Part shown: positions 8,104 through 18,493 of the stretch, in pieces
Layout of the letters: every line of letters starts with the position of its first letter
Numbering within the stretch: position 1 is the first letter of the stretch
DNA from: CAVZBW01 sp963773635
GTDB lineage: Bacteria; Actinomycetota; Acidimicrobiia; Acidimicrobiales; RAAP-2
Assembly: GCA_963773635.1 (NCBI GenBank)
Contig: CAVZBW010000005.1
Span: 2,232,001-2,296,000, forward strand
Length of the DNA: 64,000 bases
Direction: 5' to 3'
Made by a program: the position numbers and the translations under genes
The notes under the pieces: model-generated
Seen by the model: only the letters and a program-made list of their open reading frames with translations
Databases searched by the model: none
Told to the model about the DNA's origin: nothing

Positions 8104-9588
8104 GACCGGGACGTGGTCGGCGCGCTTGCTCCTGACCTTGGTCGCCGGAGCGAGTCTGGCGTCGGCCTCGGTGCGCAGCTCGTCGAAGGCGGCCGACATG
8201 GCCTCCCGGAGCGTGGACGCGTCGTCCTGACCCCGGTCGTCGGCGACCACGCTGATGGTCATCTTTCCGTCGTAGCTGCAGGCGCAGACCGCGATAGGGG
8301 TGCGGGGACCGGGCGGGATGTTGGCAACCAGGTCGACGACCCTTGCGCCGAGGACGCTCAACGCCGGCGGTCCCGGGACGTTCGAGACGAAGATGTCGAA
8401 GAGCGGGAGCCGGGCGACCGCCCGGGCGATCGTGCGGACGGCCGAGGGCGGGAGCAGCTCCGCCATGCTCATGATCTCGTGGAAGCTGAGGTCCAGCTCG
8501 CCCTCCACCGAGGCACGGCTGGCATCCGCCACGCTCGAGACGTGGGCGAGGCTGGCGATGGGGGAGATCGGCGCCTCGATCCGGCGGATCGAGAGGTAGT
8601 TACCAAAGGTCGGGTCCCCGGGTTGGCGCACGTCGACCGGTATGGCGATCCGGAGACGCGACCGGTCGGGCAGGCCATGGAGATCGAAGACCGCCCGTGC
8701 CCCGGACGCCACGATCGCGAGCACCACGTCGTTCACCTTGCACCCGGCGGCGTCTTTGATGCGCTTGACCTGGTCAAGTGGGAACTGGAGCCCCTCGAAG
8801 TGCCGGCCGGAGCCCACCCGCCGAGCGAACGGAGAGCCCAGGGCGCTGAACGGCCCCGTAACGACGCCCCTGGCAACGTCGAGCACCCCTCCGAGCGCCT
8901 TGGACTGGAGGCGAGAGGGAAGCCGCCGGACGGTCTCGGCCACCCTCGGGACCATCGCCATCCGATCCGACGCGAGCGAGCGGACCACCTCGACGTTCTG
9001 GGCAAGGTCGGCCCGCAGCCCTGCGGCCACCCTCGACGAGCCGTCGGACGCCTCGGCGGGGGCATGCGACGACCCGTTGGCGGCAGCCCCGGCGTCACCG
9101 CTCTCCGGCTCCAGGCCCGCGAGATCGAAGATCGCCTGTGCGATCTCCACGCTTCCGACCCCGTCGGCCAGGACGTGGTGGGCGCGTATCACCAGGGACT
9201 GGCGCGAGGGTTGGTCGACCACCGTGAGGAGCCACGGCGAGTGTCGCATCGACTGCCTCGCACCATGCAGACGCGCCGCCAGCTCGTAGAGCACATCGTC
9301 ACCGTCGAGGTCGAGCCGGACCCCCTGGACGTGGTTGGCGATGGCGAACTCCCGGTCGTCCACCCAGACCGGGCGCCCGATGCCGAGCGGCAAGGTCGTC
9401 ACCCTCTGCCGCCATCGGGGCACCCGGTCGAGCCGGGAGTCCAGGTACCGACGCCATTCCTCGAGCGAGGCGCGTGGCTCGTCGAGCATCACGAGGACGG
9501 ACATGTTCATCGGGCTGTCCCGGCGGTCCATGGCCACAAAGGCTTGGTCTGCCGGATGCAGCGCCTGATCGAATCCCTGTCGTTGCAC
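8089..9588 (-). CDS. Wax ester synthase / diacylglycerol acyltransferase (WS/DGAT)
   Basis: About 499 residues with the HHVLADG catalytic motif (the HHxxxDG signature of the family) around residue 135, the PADQAFVAMD N-terminal motif and a C-terminal NVPGPPALSVLGARV block typical of WES_acyltransf/DUF1298 proteins. These enzymes esterify acyl-CoA to diacylglycerol or fatty alcohol, forming storage triacylglycerol or wax esters, usual in oleaginous actinobacteria. The GTG at 9588 has a GGAGGG site ten bases upstream and gives the family-like start; an ATG at 9627 with its own GAGGGA site is an alternative. Confidence 0.88.
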   Translation of the reverse strand: MQRQGFDQALHPADQAFVAMDRRDSPMNMSVLVMLDEPRASLEEWRRYLDSRLDRVPRWRQRVTTLPLGIGRPVWVDDREFAIANHVQGVRLDLDGDDVLYELAARLHGARQSMRHSPWLLTVVDQPSRQSLVIRAHHVLADGVGSVEIAQAIFDLAGLEPESGDAGAAANGSSHAPAEASDGSSRVAAGLRADLAQNVEVVRSLASDRMAMVPRVAETVRRLPSRLQSKALGGVLDVARGVVTGPFSALGSPFARRVGSGRHFEGLQFPLDQVKRIKDAAGCKVNDVVLAIVASGARAVFDLHGLPDRSRLRIAIPVDVRQPGDPTFGNYLSIRRIEAPISPIASLAHVSSVADASRASVEGELDLSFHEIMSMAELLPPSAVRTIARAVARLPLFDIFVSNVPGPPALSVLGARVVDLVANIPPGPRTPIAVCACSYDGKMTISVVADDRGQDDASTLREAMSAAFDELRTEADARLAPATKVRSKRADHVPVSPRA

Positions 9589-9844
9589 GCTCGGCACCCT
9601 CCCTCCGAGGATCACCCACGTGATCATCGGTCCCTCGTCGGCCAGCGAACGTACGCAGCCTACCGGCCGGTCCACGACCGCACGCCTGGGCGCTCCGCCC
9701 GGGCGCCGGGCGCGACCTCACCCGTGGCCCGCCGTACGCTTCGGGATACCGCGGCGTCCCGTCGGATGCAGACCACCGACCAGCAACGACCGGCCGAGCG
9801 CCACTGACCGAGACAGCCCACTGACGAGACAGCACGGAGGATCG

Positions 9845-11281
9845 ATGTCGCAGGCGAGCGTGTTCGAAGGCACGAAGCCGGCCCGCCATGGCGACCTGGC
9901 GCTGGAGACACACGGGATGGCTCCCGTCCCCGAGGACGCCCGGTACGGAGCCTCCTGGCGGAACTTCACCGTCTGGTTCGCACCCAACCTGGAGCTCTCC
10001 GCCGTGTTCACCGGGACGCTGGCGGTCACCCTCGGGCTGGGCTTCTGGCCCGGCCTGGCGGCCATCGTGGTCGGGGTGGTCCTCGGCGCCCTGCCCGTGG
10101 CCTACCTTGCGACATGGGGCCCCAAGACGGGCATGGGTCAGCTGCCCTTGGCCCGGCTTCCCTTCGGCCGTACCATCGCCGTGCCGGCGGCCGTGCAGTG
10201 GCTGAGCTCGGTGGCCTGGGATGCCCTGGTCGGGCTCTTCGGGGGCGAGGCGGCACAGCTGTTGTTCCACGTTCCCTTTGCCGTGGGCGTCCTGATCGTG
10301 CTGGCGCTCGAGGGCGCGGTCGGCTTCCTCGGCTACGAGTTCATCCACCAGCTCGAGAAGTGGGGAAGCGCCGTCCTGAGCGTCCTCTTCGTCATCCTGT
10401 CGGTCAAGATCCTCCAGCACGGCGACCTCCCCATGCGGGGCACCGTGCACGGCGGGGCCGAGGTTGGTGCGTTCGTGCTCATGACGACGATCGCCTTCAG
10501 CGGCTCGTTCAGCTGGGCCAGCTACGCGGCCGACTACAGCCGCTACCAGCCGAGAGACACGCCCCGTGCACCCCTGCTGCTGTTGACGTTGGCTGGCCTC
10601 GTTGCCTCGTTCATCTGGATGTACGCGATCGGGCTGGCGGGTGCCAAGACGCTGACCGACCAGACGGCGGCCGGAGTGCAGGCACTGATGGGGGGCGGGG
10701 CCCTGGGCGTCCTGGCGCTCGTCGCCATCGTCGTCGGCGCCATCACGAGCAATGCCATGAACGACTACTCGGGCTCGCTGGCCATCCAGGCGGGCGGCAT
10801 CCGCCTCCGGCGGAACCTCAGCGCCCTCGTCGGGACCGTGTTCGCGTTCTTCCTCATCCTTTGGATCCATGGCGGCGACACGTCGACCCGGTTCCAGAAC
10901 ATCCTGCTGTTCTCCGCCTACTGGATCGCGCCGTTTCTCGCCGTCCTCGTCATCGACTGGCACTACGTGCGGAGCTCGCTCAACCCGGCCCGCCTCTTGC
11001 AGCTCATGGACTTCCATCGGCTGGTGTCCGGATGGTCGGCCCTCCTGGCCCTGGTCGTCGGCTTTGGCGCGATGCTCCCCTTCATGAACACGGGCCTGCT
11101 CGTCGGGCCGGCCGCGAGCGCCCTCGACGGCGCGGACATCTCCTTCTACGTCGGGTTCGTCGTGGCGGCCCTCGTGTACTTCCCGCTGCGCAGGCTCGAG
11201 GCCCGGCGATCTTCGGAAAGCTTCGAGCCGCTCGGGTCTCACGAGCTGGGGATGTCGGGGACCGGCTCAGCGCGGCTGTGA
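9845..11281 (+). CDS. NCS1-family cytosine/purine/allantoin-type permease
   Basis: A 478-residue, ~12-helix transporter of the nucleobase:cation symporter-1 family: RYGASWRNFTVWFAPNLELS leads into the first helix, GMGQLPLARLPFGR is the typical loop after helix 2, and SWASYAADYSRYQPRDTPR is the conserved periplasmic motif after helix 6. Family members import cytosine, purines, hydantoins, pyridoxine or thiamine. A GGAGG site lies just before the ATG at 9845. It is divergent from WS/DGAT with ~250 bases between; its substrate cannot be assigned, and it is not adjacent to the second NCS1 permease at 17-18.5 kb. Confidence 0.88.
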   Translation: MSQASVFEGTKPARHGDLALETHGMAPVPEDARYGASWRNFTVWFAPNLELSAVFTGTLAVTLGLGFWPGLAAIVVGVVLGALPVAYLATWGPKTGMGQLPLARLPFGRTIAVPAAVQWLSSVAWDALVGLFGGEAAQLLFHVPFAVGVLIVLALEGAVGFLGYEFIHQLEKWGSAVLSVLFVILSVKILQHGDLPMRGTVHGGAEVGAFVLMTTIAFSGSFSWASYAADYSRYQPRDTPRAPLLLLTLAGLVASFIWMYAIGLAGAKTLTDQTAAGVQALMGGGALGVLALVAIVVGAITSNAMNDYSGSLAIQAGGIRLRRNLSALVGTVFAFFLILWIHGGDTSTRFQNILLFSAYWIAPFLAVLVIDWHYVRSSLNPARLLQLMDFHRLVSGWSALLALVVGFGAMLPFMNTGLLVGPAASALDGADISFYVGFVVAALVYFPLRRLEARRSSESFEPLGSHELGMSGTGSARL

Positions 11282-11304
11282 CATGGCGAGCGCTCGCCGA
11301 CCGT

Positions 11305-12036
11305 TCAGCCGTCGGTCGGACCCGTCCCTCCGGAACGCAGATGCCGGTCGAAGAACGCGACGATCCGGCGCCTCGCGTCCTGTGCCGACGGATCGTGGTA
11401 GCCGCCGCCCCCCATGAGCGCACCCGTCACGGCGAACATCTTGCTCTCGTGGGCGTTGAGGAAGGAGTGCCCCGCGTCCGGGTACTCCTTGACGTCGTGG
11501 TCGATGCCGAGGCCCGCGAGCGCCGCCTCCAAGCGGTCGGAGGCGCCTCGCAGCGTCCGGTCCTTGGCCCCGAAGCTGCCGACGATCGGGCACGCGCCCC
11601 GAAGGATCCGCTCGGCGTCCTTGGGCACCACCCCGTAGTTGACGCTCGATGCCGAGAAGCCGTGGTCCGGTGCGAGGAGCAGCGCGAACCCGCCGCCCAT
11701 GCAGAACCCGATCACGCCCACCGTGCCGGTGCAGCGCGCGTCGTCCACGAGCCACCGGCGGACGTCCTCCACGTCGTCGAACAGCCGTCCTCGCCGCGCG
11801 CTCAAGTCCCGGAAGGCGGCCCGCAGGCACACGATCTTGTTGCCCCAGGCGAACAGGTCCGGTGCGACGGAAAGGTAGCCGCTGTCCGCCAGCCAGTCGG
11901 CCTGCCGCCGGATGTCGGCGCTCATGCCGAGCGCGTCGTGGATGACCACGACGCCGGGCCACGGCCCGTCCCCTGGCGGGACGGCCAGGTATCCGGGCAG
12001 GTCGCGGGGTCGGGTGGGTATCCTCACGTCGGCCAT
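11305..12036 (-). CDS. Dienelactone hydrolase family protein
   Basis: A 243-residue alpha/beta hydrolase with Cys as nucleophile: GFCMGGGFA around residue 120, the acid Asp in SFGAKDRTL and the catalytic His in DAGHSFLN complete the Cys-Asp-His triad of dienelactone hydrolases. Family members open carboxymethylenebutenolide lactones in chlorocatechol degradation, but many paralogues have other ester or lactone substrates. ATG at 12036 follows AAAGGAG, so the longer reading from 12132 is not used. No catechol genes flank it. Confidence 0.82.
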   Translation of the reverse strand: MADVRIPTRPRDLPGYLAVPPGDGPWPGVVVIHDALGMSADIRRQADWLADSGYLSVAPDLFAWGNKIVCLRAAFRDLSARRGRLFDDVEDVRRWLVDDARCTGTVGVIGFCMGGGFALLLAPDHGFSASSVNYGVVPKDAERILRGACPIVGSFGAKDRTLRGASDRLEAALAGLGIDHDVKEYPDAGHSFLNAHESKMFAVTGALMGGGGYHDPSAQDARRRIVAFFDRHLRSGGTGPTDG

Positions 12037-12153
12037 GGCGGCTCCTTTCTTGCCGGCGCCGGTGGGTGTACCGCAGCGTAGGCCTCGCCGACGCGACGAT
12101 GATGGGGCCGGGGCCGCGAGCCGGGAGTGCACGGGCCGAGCAAGGCACGGGTG

Positions 12154-12169
12154 GAGGCCTTCAGGCCTC
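12154..12169 (-). terminator. Possible terminator hairpin
   Basis: GAGGCCT-TC-AGGCCTC is a perfect 7-bp inverted repeat lying four bases past the stop of the minus-strand gene at 12173-12679. No T-run follows, so rho-independent action is uncertain. Confidence 0.3.
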
Positions 12170-12172
12170 TGG

Positions 12173-12679
12173 TCAGCCCTCGTCTCGCTCCCGGCGTCGA
12201 CGGCCGATCCGGGTCGCCGTCACGGGCACGGTCCGGAGGTGGGAGCCGACCAGCACGAGGGGTGCGGAAAGGGCGTCCGGGTGGCCGTGGACCTCGATCC
12301 ACCAGTACCTCCCGTAACGGCCGCCACCTCGCAGCTGCAGCGGGCCGGCGGAGGAGGCGGCCACGAGCTCCTGGCGGGGGCCTGAGGCCACCCCGGCGAG
12401 CATCACCCGCCAACCGGCCAGGGCCACCGAGACGGCGCCGGCACCCCGGATCGGCTGTCCCAATTGCCGCTGGAGGTCGACCACCTGGCCGATCTTTCCC
12501 CCGGCGTCGGCAAGGTCCCGGACGATCTCGAGGACACCCCGCTGGATCTGGGCGGCCGCCTGGCGCTGGACCCGGCGGGCGCGCCATCTCTCCCGTGCAC
12601 GCGTCAACGTGATCGGTCTCCCCCGCCTCCTGCCCTTCCGCTCGATCTGGCCCATCTGCTCCATCTGCCCCATTCGCAT
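12173..12679 (-). CDS. Basic hypothetical protein
   Basis: A 168-residue protein not recognised. It starts with a Met/Gly/Gln repeat (MRMGQMEQMGQIE) encoded by short CCATCTGC-like DNA repeats, then a strongly basic stretch to residue ~40, a helical middle segment (EIVRDLADAGGKIGQVVDLQRQLGQPIRG) and an Ala/Gly/Val-rich end with RYGRYWWIEVHGHPD. It is divergent from a TetR regulator 57 bases away, the arrangement expected of a regulator's target. No strong ribosome binding site is visible, and ATG 12673 is an alternative start. Confidence 0.45.
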   Translation of the reverse strand: MRMGQMEQMGQIERKGRRRGRPITLTRARERWRARRVQRQAAAQIQRGVLEIVRDLADAGGKIGQVVDLQRQLGQPIRGAGAVSVALAGWRVMLAGVASGPRQELVAASSAGPLQLRGGGRYGRYWWIEVHGHPDALSAPLVLVGSHLRTVPVTATRIGRRRRERDEG

Positions 12680-12690
12680 ATTTTTGGCGT

Positions 12691-12705
12691 CCGATCGTTC
12701 GGTCG
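12691..12705. promoter_or_regulatory. Candidate TetR operator
   Basis: CCGATCGTTCGGTCG contains the near-palindrome CGATCG-TT-CGGTCG (5 of 6 matched pairs), of the CGACCGA/TCGGTCG style seen at many actinobacterial TetR-family sites. It lies between the divergent hypothetical gene and the TetR gene, where autoregulation would be expected. Confidence 0.4.
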
Positions 12706-12736
12706 TCAAGTGCCGGCGAGCACTAGACTGTCCTAC

Positions 12737-13399
12737 GTGACAGGACGTCGATCGGTTTCCGAAGCCCGTGAGACCAGGGCGCTGATCTTGCGGCGCGCCG
12801 CGGACATCGGCTCGGTCGACGGCCTCGAGGCGGTCACCATCGGGCGCCTGGCCGGTGACCTCGCCATGAGCAAGGCGGGGGTCCTCGGCCACTTCGGCAG
12901 CAAGGAGGAGCTGCAGCTGGCGACGGTCGACCTGGCCGTGGACATCTTCCGCGCCAACGTCTGGGACCCGGCCGCGGGCAAGACGCCGGGCATGGAGAGG
13001 CTCCTCGCCATCTGCGACACCTGGACCTCCTACGCCGAGAGCCCTCCCTTTCCGGGCGGCTGCTTCATCGCCACCTCGTCCTTCGAGTACGCGAGCCGGG
13101 AGGGCCGGGTCCACGAGGCAGTGGCCGCGGCGGTCCAGCTGTGGCACACCACGCTGATCGCCGACCTCGAGCGCGCCGCCCAGGACGGCGCCCTGCCGGC
13201 CGGAACCGATCCAGAGCAACTGGCCTTTACCATCGAGGCGCTGGCGTCCGCGATCAAGCCCGCGGCGCAGCTGCGCGGCGACCGCCGCGCCGCCCAACGA
13301 GCCCTCCAGGCCATGAGGTCCGTGCTGGGCGCCTCCGACGACCACGGACCCGTGGCGTCTGCGTCCCTGGCCGAGCCGACGCTCCGAGCCGGTCGCTGA
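12737..13399 (+). CDS. TetR-family transcriptional regulator
   Basis: A 220-residue regulator. Residues ~8-55 form the TetR helix-turn-helix (ARETRALILRRAADI, then RLAGDLAMSKAGVLGHFGSK), and the rest is a helical ligand-binding domain resembling TetR_C proteins with a PPFPGGCFI motif. GTG at 12737 is the only start giving the usual short N-terminus; no clear ribosome binding site is seen. It precedes an acyl-CoA synthetase gene by 47 bases in the same direction, so it may control fatty or carboxylic acid activation and the divergent hypothetical gene. Confidence 0.85.
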   Translation: MTGRRSVSEARETRALILRRAADIGSVDGLEAVTIGRLAGDLAMSKAGVLGHFGSKEELQLATVDLAVDIFRANVWDPAAGKTPGMERLLAICDTWTSYAESPPFPGGCFIATSSFEYASREGRVHEAVAAAVQLWHTTLIADLERAAQDGALPAGTDPEQLAFTIEALASAIKPAAQLRGDRRAAQRALQAMRSVLGASDDHGPVASASLAEPTLRAGR

Positions 13400-13446
13400 G
13401 CCGTCCAGAGCCGGCCGCCCACCCCGCCGCCCTCCCCACACTCCCG

Positions 13447-15003
<1,557 letters not shown>

Positions 15004-15039
15004 GCGAGGGTCGATCCCTGCCCGAGTGTCGACCCGGGC

Positions 15040-15459
15040 TCAGGGGACCACGAGCACGGGGACCTTGGCGAAGTGGAGGACGCGGTGGCACACGCTTCCG
15101 AGGAGGACGCTCTCCAGGTCGGTGTGTCCCCTGGTGCCGACGACGATGACCGAGGCGCCCCAGTCGGCCGCCTCCTCGCACACCTCCGCGGCGATCCGCC
15201 CCGACAGGGACTGCCGGACCGCCCCGGAGGCCTTGATCCCCGCGGCCTCGAGCTGTTCCAGCGTCGCGGCCACGAGCCCGGTGGCTTCCGGGGTGTCCTC
15301 GTCGCGGGTCGTCGGGACGGCACGAGCCACCCAGTGGAGCTCGTGGACGTTGAGGACCCGCACCTCCCCGTCCCCCTTGGCCGCCAGCTCGATCACGCGC
15401 GCCAGCGCGCGCCTGGAGTGGTCGGAGCCGTCAACGGCTAACAGGATGCGATCGAACAT
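15040..15459 (-). CDS. Universal stress protein (UspA family)
   Basis: A 139-residue single-domain Usp with the MFDRILLAVDGSDHSRRAL start and the ATP-binding G-2X-G-9X-G(S/T) signature in GTRGHTDLESVLLGSV near the end, so an ATP-binding type. The ATG at 15459 is preceded by GGGAGG. It lies 53 bases downstream of the HD-domain gene on the same strand and may be read from the pyridine-catabolism operon, though it could have its own promoter. Confidence 0.9.
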   Translation of the reverse strand: MFDRILLAVDGSDHSRRALARVIELAAKGDGEVRVLNVHELHWVARAVPTTRDEDTPEATGLVAATLEQLEAAGIKASGAVRQSLSGRIAAEVCEEAADWGASVIVVGTRGHTDLESVLLGSVCHRVLHFAKVPVLVVP

Positions 15460-15512
15460 TGCTCATCCTCCCGGCTCTCTGCCATGTGCTGCGTCGAGGT
15501 CATGCACCGCGG

Positions 15513-16115
15513 TCACGCCTCGAGCAGCGCGAGATCGTCGAGCGACCGGAGCGCGCTCTCCAGGAGCGGCTCGGAGAGCCGCTTGGCCTCGGCGATCCTG
15601 ATCCGGTCGGCCATGTACTGATGCTTGGCTCGCGCCTGGGCGACGTCGCACTCGCCCTTGCGCACCCAGGCGCACACGACGTCTTGGAGGGTCTCGAGGA
15701 AGGACAGCGAGTCGGCGGCCTGCACCAGGTCGGCGCCGTCGATGCCCCCAAACTCGTGCAGGGTGATCAGGCGGCGGACCTCGCTCACCGAGAGTCCGTC
15801 GGCGAGGCCCTCGCCGTGGATCCACACGCCGACCACCTCTGCCGACCGCGAGGCGTGGGCATAGAGATAGTCGGGGTCGTCCCAACGACCGTGGCGCTTG
15901 TCGAAGGTCGGTCCGCCGGGGAACATCCTCTCGATGTCGTGCGTGACGACGGCCAGCCGCATCTCGAGGGTCGAGTCCCCGTCGAGGTACACCAGCCAGT
16001 CCCGTGCCCGCTCGAGGTGCCAGGCCTGGCTGTAGGGCCCAATCCATGCCACGGCTCGGCGTTCGACTTCCGTCTCGAGCGCGAACCGCGGCGCCTCTTC
16101 GATGGTCGAGGTCAA
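15513..16115 (-). CDS. HD-domain metal-dependent hydrolase-like protein
   Basis: A 200-residue all-helical protein. H33 (AWHLERARDW), H59-D60 (AVVTHDIERM), H87 (LYAHASRSAE) and D135 (QAADSLSFLE) fit the H...HD...D metal-binding pattern of HD phosphohydrolases, with an extra His in the H-x-type fourth helix. HD proteins commonly hydrolyse phosphate esters. It starts with TTG two bases after the stop of the deformylase gene, so it is clearly part of the same operon. A role on a phosphorylated pyridine intermediate is inference from context; the exact family was not recognised. Confidence 0.6.
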   Translation of the reverse strand: MTSTIEEAPRFALETEVERRAVAWIGPYSQAWHLERARDWLVYLDGDSTLEMRLAVVTHDIERMFPGGPTFDKRHGRWDDPDYLYAHASRSAEVVGVWIHGEGLADGLSVSEVRRLITLHEFGGIDGADLVQAADSLSFLETLQDVVCAWVRKGECDVAQARAKHQYMADRIRIAEAKRLSEPLLESALRSLDDLALLEA

Positions 16116-16116
16116 G

Positions 16117-16965
16117 TCACGTACCCCCTGGTCCGTTGGTCGTCAGGTGCGTCGTGTCGATCACCAATTTCGTGGTGAAGAGCTCGATCTGCTGCAAGGT
16201 CTCCTCGAGGTTGTCCCACGGGATCATGTGGCCGCTGTGGGCCACGGAGGTGAGGGTGGCGCGCGGGTTGGCGGCCCCGAGCTCGGCCGCGTCGCTCGCC
16301 GTCACGACGGGGCTCTCGTCGCCGTAGAGGAGCAGTGCCGGCGGCTCCACCTCCGTCCAGACCGGGGGAAATTCCTCCAGGTGGAACCACGAGTAGCTCT
16401 CGACCACCGCGACCTCGTCGCACGAGCCGAGCCACTGACCGCGGGCGGCCACCTGGTCGTCGGTCCAGGTCGGGTAGTGCTCGCGAGCCTGCTGCTCACC
16501 GAGGCCGGAACGGGCCCCGTGGATGCCGTCGATGAAGCGGTCGAGCGGGATCGGGTAGGGCCGGCGGCCCGGGCCCGACATCGGAGGGTCGATGGCCACG
16601 ACCCCCGACGCACAGCCCGGGAACCGCGCCCGGGCGGCCGCCACCACCCGGGCCCCGAGCGAATGACCGACCAGGACGGGATCCTCGAGCCCACGATCCT
16701 CGACCAGCGCGAGGACGTCCTCGGCATAGTCGGACGCCCGGTGCGTGCCCGAGGGCGACCGCTCCGAGTAGCCACGACCGCGCATGTCCAGGACGTAGAC
16801 GTCACCCGCGAACGCCGCGAGCCGCTCGGCGGCAAAGCCGAACGCCCCCGCCGGGGTCGTGATGCCCGGCACGACGACCATGGGCCGGCCTCCGGCGCCG
16901 GGGTGGCGGGCGGCGTGCATCCGGAGGTCGCCGGAGCGGAAATAGACCGAGCCCGGCGGGCTCAC
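16117..16965 (-). CDS. nicD: N-formylmaleamate deformylase (NicD-like alpha/beta hydrolase)
   Basis: A 282-residue alpha/beta hydrolase resembling Pseudomonas NicD along its length: VVVPGITTPAGAFGFAAERL, VYVLDMRGRGYS, GHSLGAR, IDPPMSGPGRRPYP and SGHMIPWDNL all have counterparts in that enzyme. The triad would be S102, D126 and H246, matching the spacing of NicD's Ser-Asp-His. NicD releases formate from N-formylmaleamate, the product of NicX, giving maleamate. The GTG start overlaps the permease stop by four bases (GTGA), showing translational coupling; nicX lies one gene further upstream. Strong call because sequence and context agree. Confidence 0.82.
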   Translation of the reverse strand: MSPPGSVYFRSGDLRMHAARHPGAGGRPMVVVPGITTPAGAFGFAAERLAAFAGDVYVLDMRGRGYSERSPSGTHRASDYAEDVLALVEDRGLEDPVLVGHSLGARVVAAARARFPGCASGVVAIDPPMSGPGRRPYPIPLDRFIDGIHGARSGLGEQQAREHYPTWTDDQVAARGQWLGSCDEVAVVESYSWFHLEEFPPVWTEVEPPALLLYGDESPVVTASDAAELGAANPRATLTSVAHSGHMIPWDNLEETLQQIELFTTKLVIDTTHLTTNGPGGT

Positions 16966-18461
16966 GGGACGGCGCCCATCTTCTCCGCGGTGGCCGCGGC
17001 CACCTCCGGCACCTCGCTCCCGTGTGCGGCAAACACGGTCATGAGCAGCAGGTAGACGAGCCCGCCGCCCACGCCGGCCATGAGCCAGGACAGGTCGACT
17101 CCCTGCACGGAGCTCTCCAGCGGGCCCGTGAACAGGCTGGTGGTCGAGAACATCAGCCCGAGGGCCACGCCGACGCCCCAGGCAATCAGGGCGCGCACGT
17201 TGACGCCCTTCCAATACCAGTAGCGACCCTTCACCCCGGGCATGGCAAAGGCGTGCAGGTCGCCGGGCGCGTACTGCCCGCGGTTCATGACGTAGTGGAT
17301 GCCGACAAACACCATCCACGGCGTTGCGGTCACCACCATGATCGTCACGAACGCCTCGAGGTTGGTGAGGAAGTTGGTCGCCACCACCAGGAGGTAGGTC
17401 AGTCCGAAGGCGATGGCGCTCAGGCCGACCGCGATCTGCCAGCGCTTGACCCGGTAGAAGAACGGCCACGAGCCGATGTCCAGGGCGGCGTTGTAGAGCG
17501 ACATGCCGGCGCTGGCGATGTTGGAGGCGAGCCCGAGCACGATGAGCATCGGCAGCAGGAACCAGGTCGGGGCCGCCGCGGTGATGCCGGGCACGAAGTT
17601 GCCCGCGTCCTTGGTGAAGGCGGTGGCGGCGAAGGCGGCGGCCACCATGGCCACCCAGCAGCCGAGGAAGATCCCGAGGAACCCGGCGAGGCCCACCCGG
17701 CGGGGAGAGGCGGTCGCCGGGATGTACCGGCCGTAGTCGCCGACGAAGGGTCCCCAGGAGATCGGGAGGGAGGCCGCGGTGGTGGCGGAGAGGAACCAGG
17801 TCGGCCAGAAGCTCCCGAGGAGGTAGTTGCCGCCGCTCGTCACGTGGAACTTGTTGGCGAAGACACCGAAGAGGCCGATGCCGACGATGATGGAGGCGAC
17901 GGTGATGACCCGGACGCTGCGCTCGAGGGTGCGGTGCCCGAGCACCGCGGAGGCGCACGTGACGATGATCACGGCGATCATCGCCACCGACAGCGCGGTG
18001 AGGCTCGTCGAGGTTCCCCACCAGCGGTTGAAGGTGTAGATGATCGCCTCGCCCGAGGTGTAGACGAGGATGACAAAGAAGCCCATGGCGATGAACCACG
18101 TGATCCCGGAGCCGAGGAGGCGTCCCCGTATCCCGAAGGCCGCACCGCTCGAGACCTGCGTGTTGGTGCCCGTCTTGGGGCTGACCGGCGTCACCGCCAA
18201 GAAGACGAGCGACCCGACGATCGAGCCCACGGTGATGGCGCTAAAGGCGGCCCACCACCCGAGGCCGAAGGCGATGGCCAGGGCACCGAAGAGCATGTTC
18301 CCGTAGCCGAACTGCGGCCCGAAGAACACGGTGAACAGCTCGTGGGGCTTGGACTTGCGTTCGACCTCGGGGATCATGTCGATCCCCCGTGTCTCGATGT
18401 TTCCGAATCGGTCCCGGCCTTGGCCAGGAGCGATGGCGGCCCCTGCTTCCAGATTCGTCAC
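16962..18461 (-). CDS. NCS1-family permease, predicted N-heterocycle importer
   Basis: A 499-residue, ~12-helix cytosine/purine-type permease: KPHELFTVFFGPQFGYGNMLFGALAIAFGLGWW starts helix 1, SPKTGTNTQVSSGAAFGIRGR is the helix 2-3 loop, and SWGPFVGDYGRYIP is the NCS1 motif. NCS1 carriers import nitrogen heterocycles with Na+ or H+. It lies between nicX and nicD, with GTGA coupling to nicD, so it probably brings in the pyridine substrate. GTG at 18461 is preceded by GGAGGG. It is different from the other NCS1 permease at 9.8-11.3 kb. Confidence 0.87.
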   Translation of the reverse strand: MTNLEAGAAIAPGQGRDRFGNIETRGIDMIPEVERKSKPHELFTVFFGPQFGYGNMLFGALAIAFGLGWWAAFSAITVGSIVGSLVFLAVTPVSPKTGTNTQVSSGAAFGIRGRLLGSGITWFIAMGFFVILVYTSGEAIIYTFNRWWGTSTSLTALSVAMIAVIIVTCASAVLGHRTLERSVRVITVASIIVGIGLFGVFANKFHVTSGGNYLLGSFWPTWFLSATTAASLPISWGPFVGDYGRYIPATASPRRVGLAGFLGIFLGCWVAMVAAAFAATAFTKDAGNFVPGITAAAPTWFLLPMLIVLGLASNIASAGMSLYNAALDIGSWPFFYRVKRWQIAVGLSAIAFGLTYLLVVATNFLTNLEAFVTIMVVTATPWMVFVGIHYVMNRGQYAPGDLHAFAMPGVKGRYWYWKGVNVRALIAWGVGVALGLMFSTTSLFTGPLESSVQGVDLSWLMAGVGGGLVYLLLMTVFAAHGSEVPEVAAATAEKMGAVP

Positions 18462-18493
18462 TTGGCCCTCCTGCTATCTGACGGTCGGTCGTT

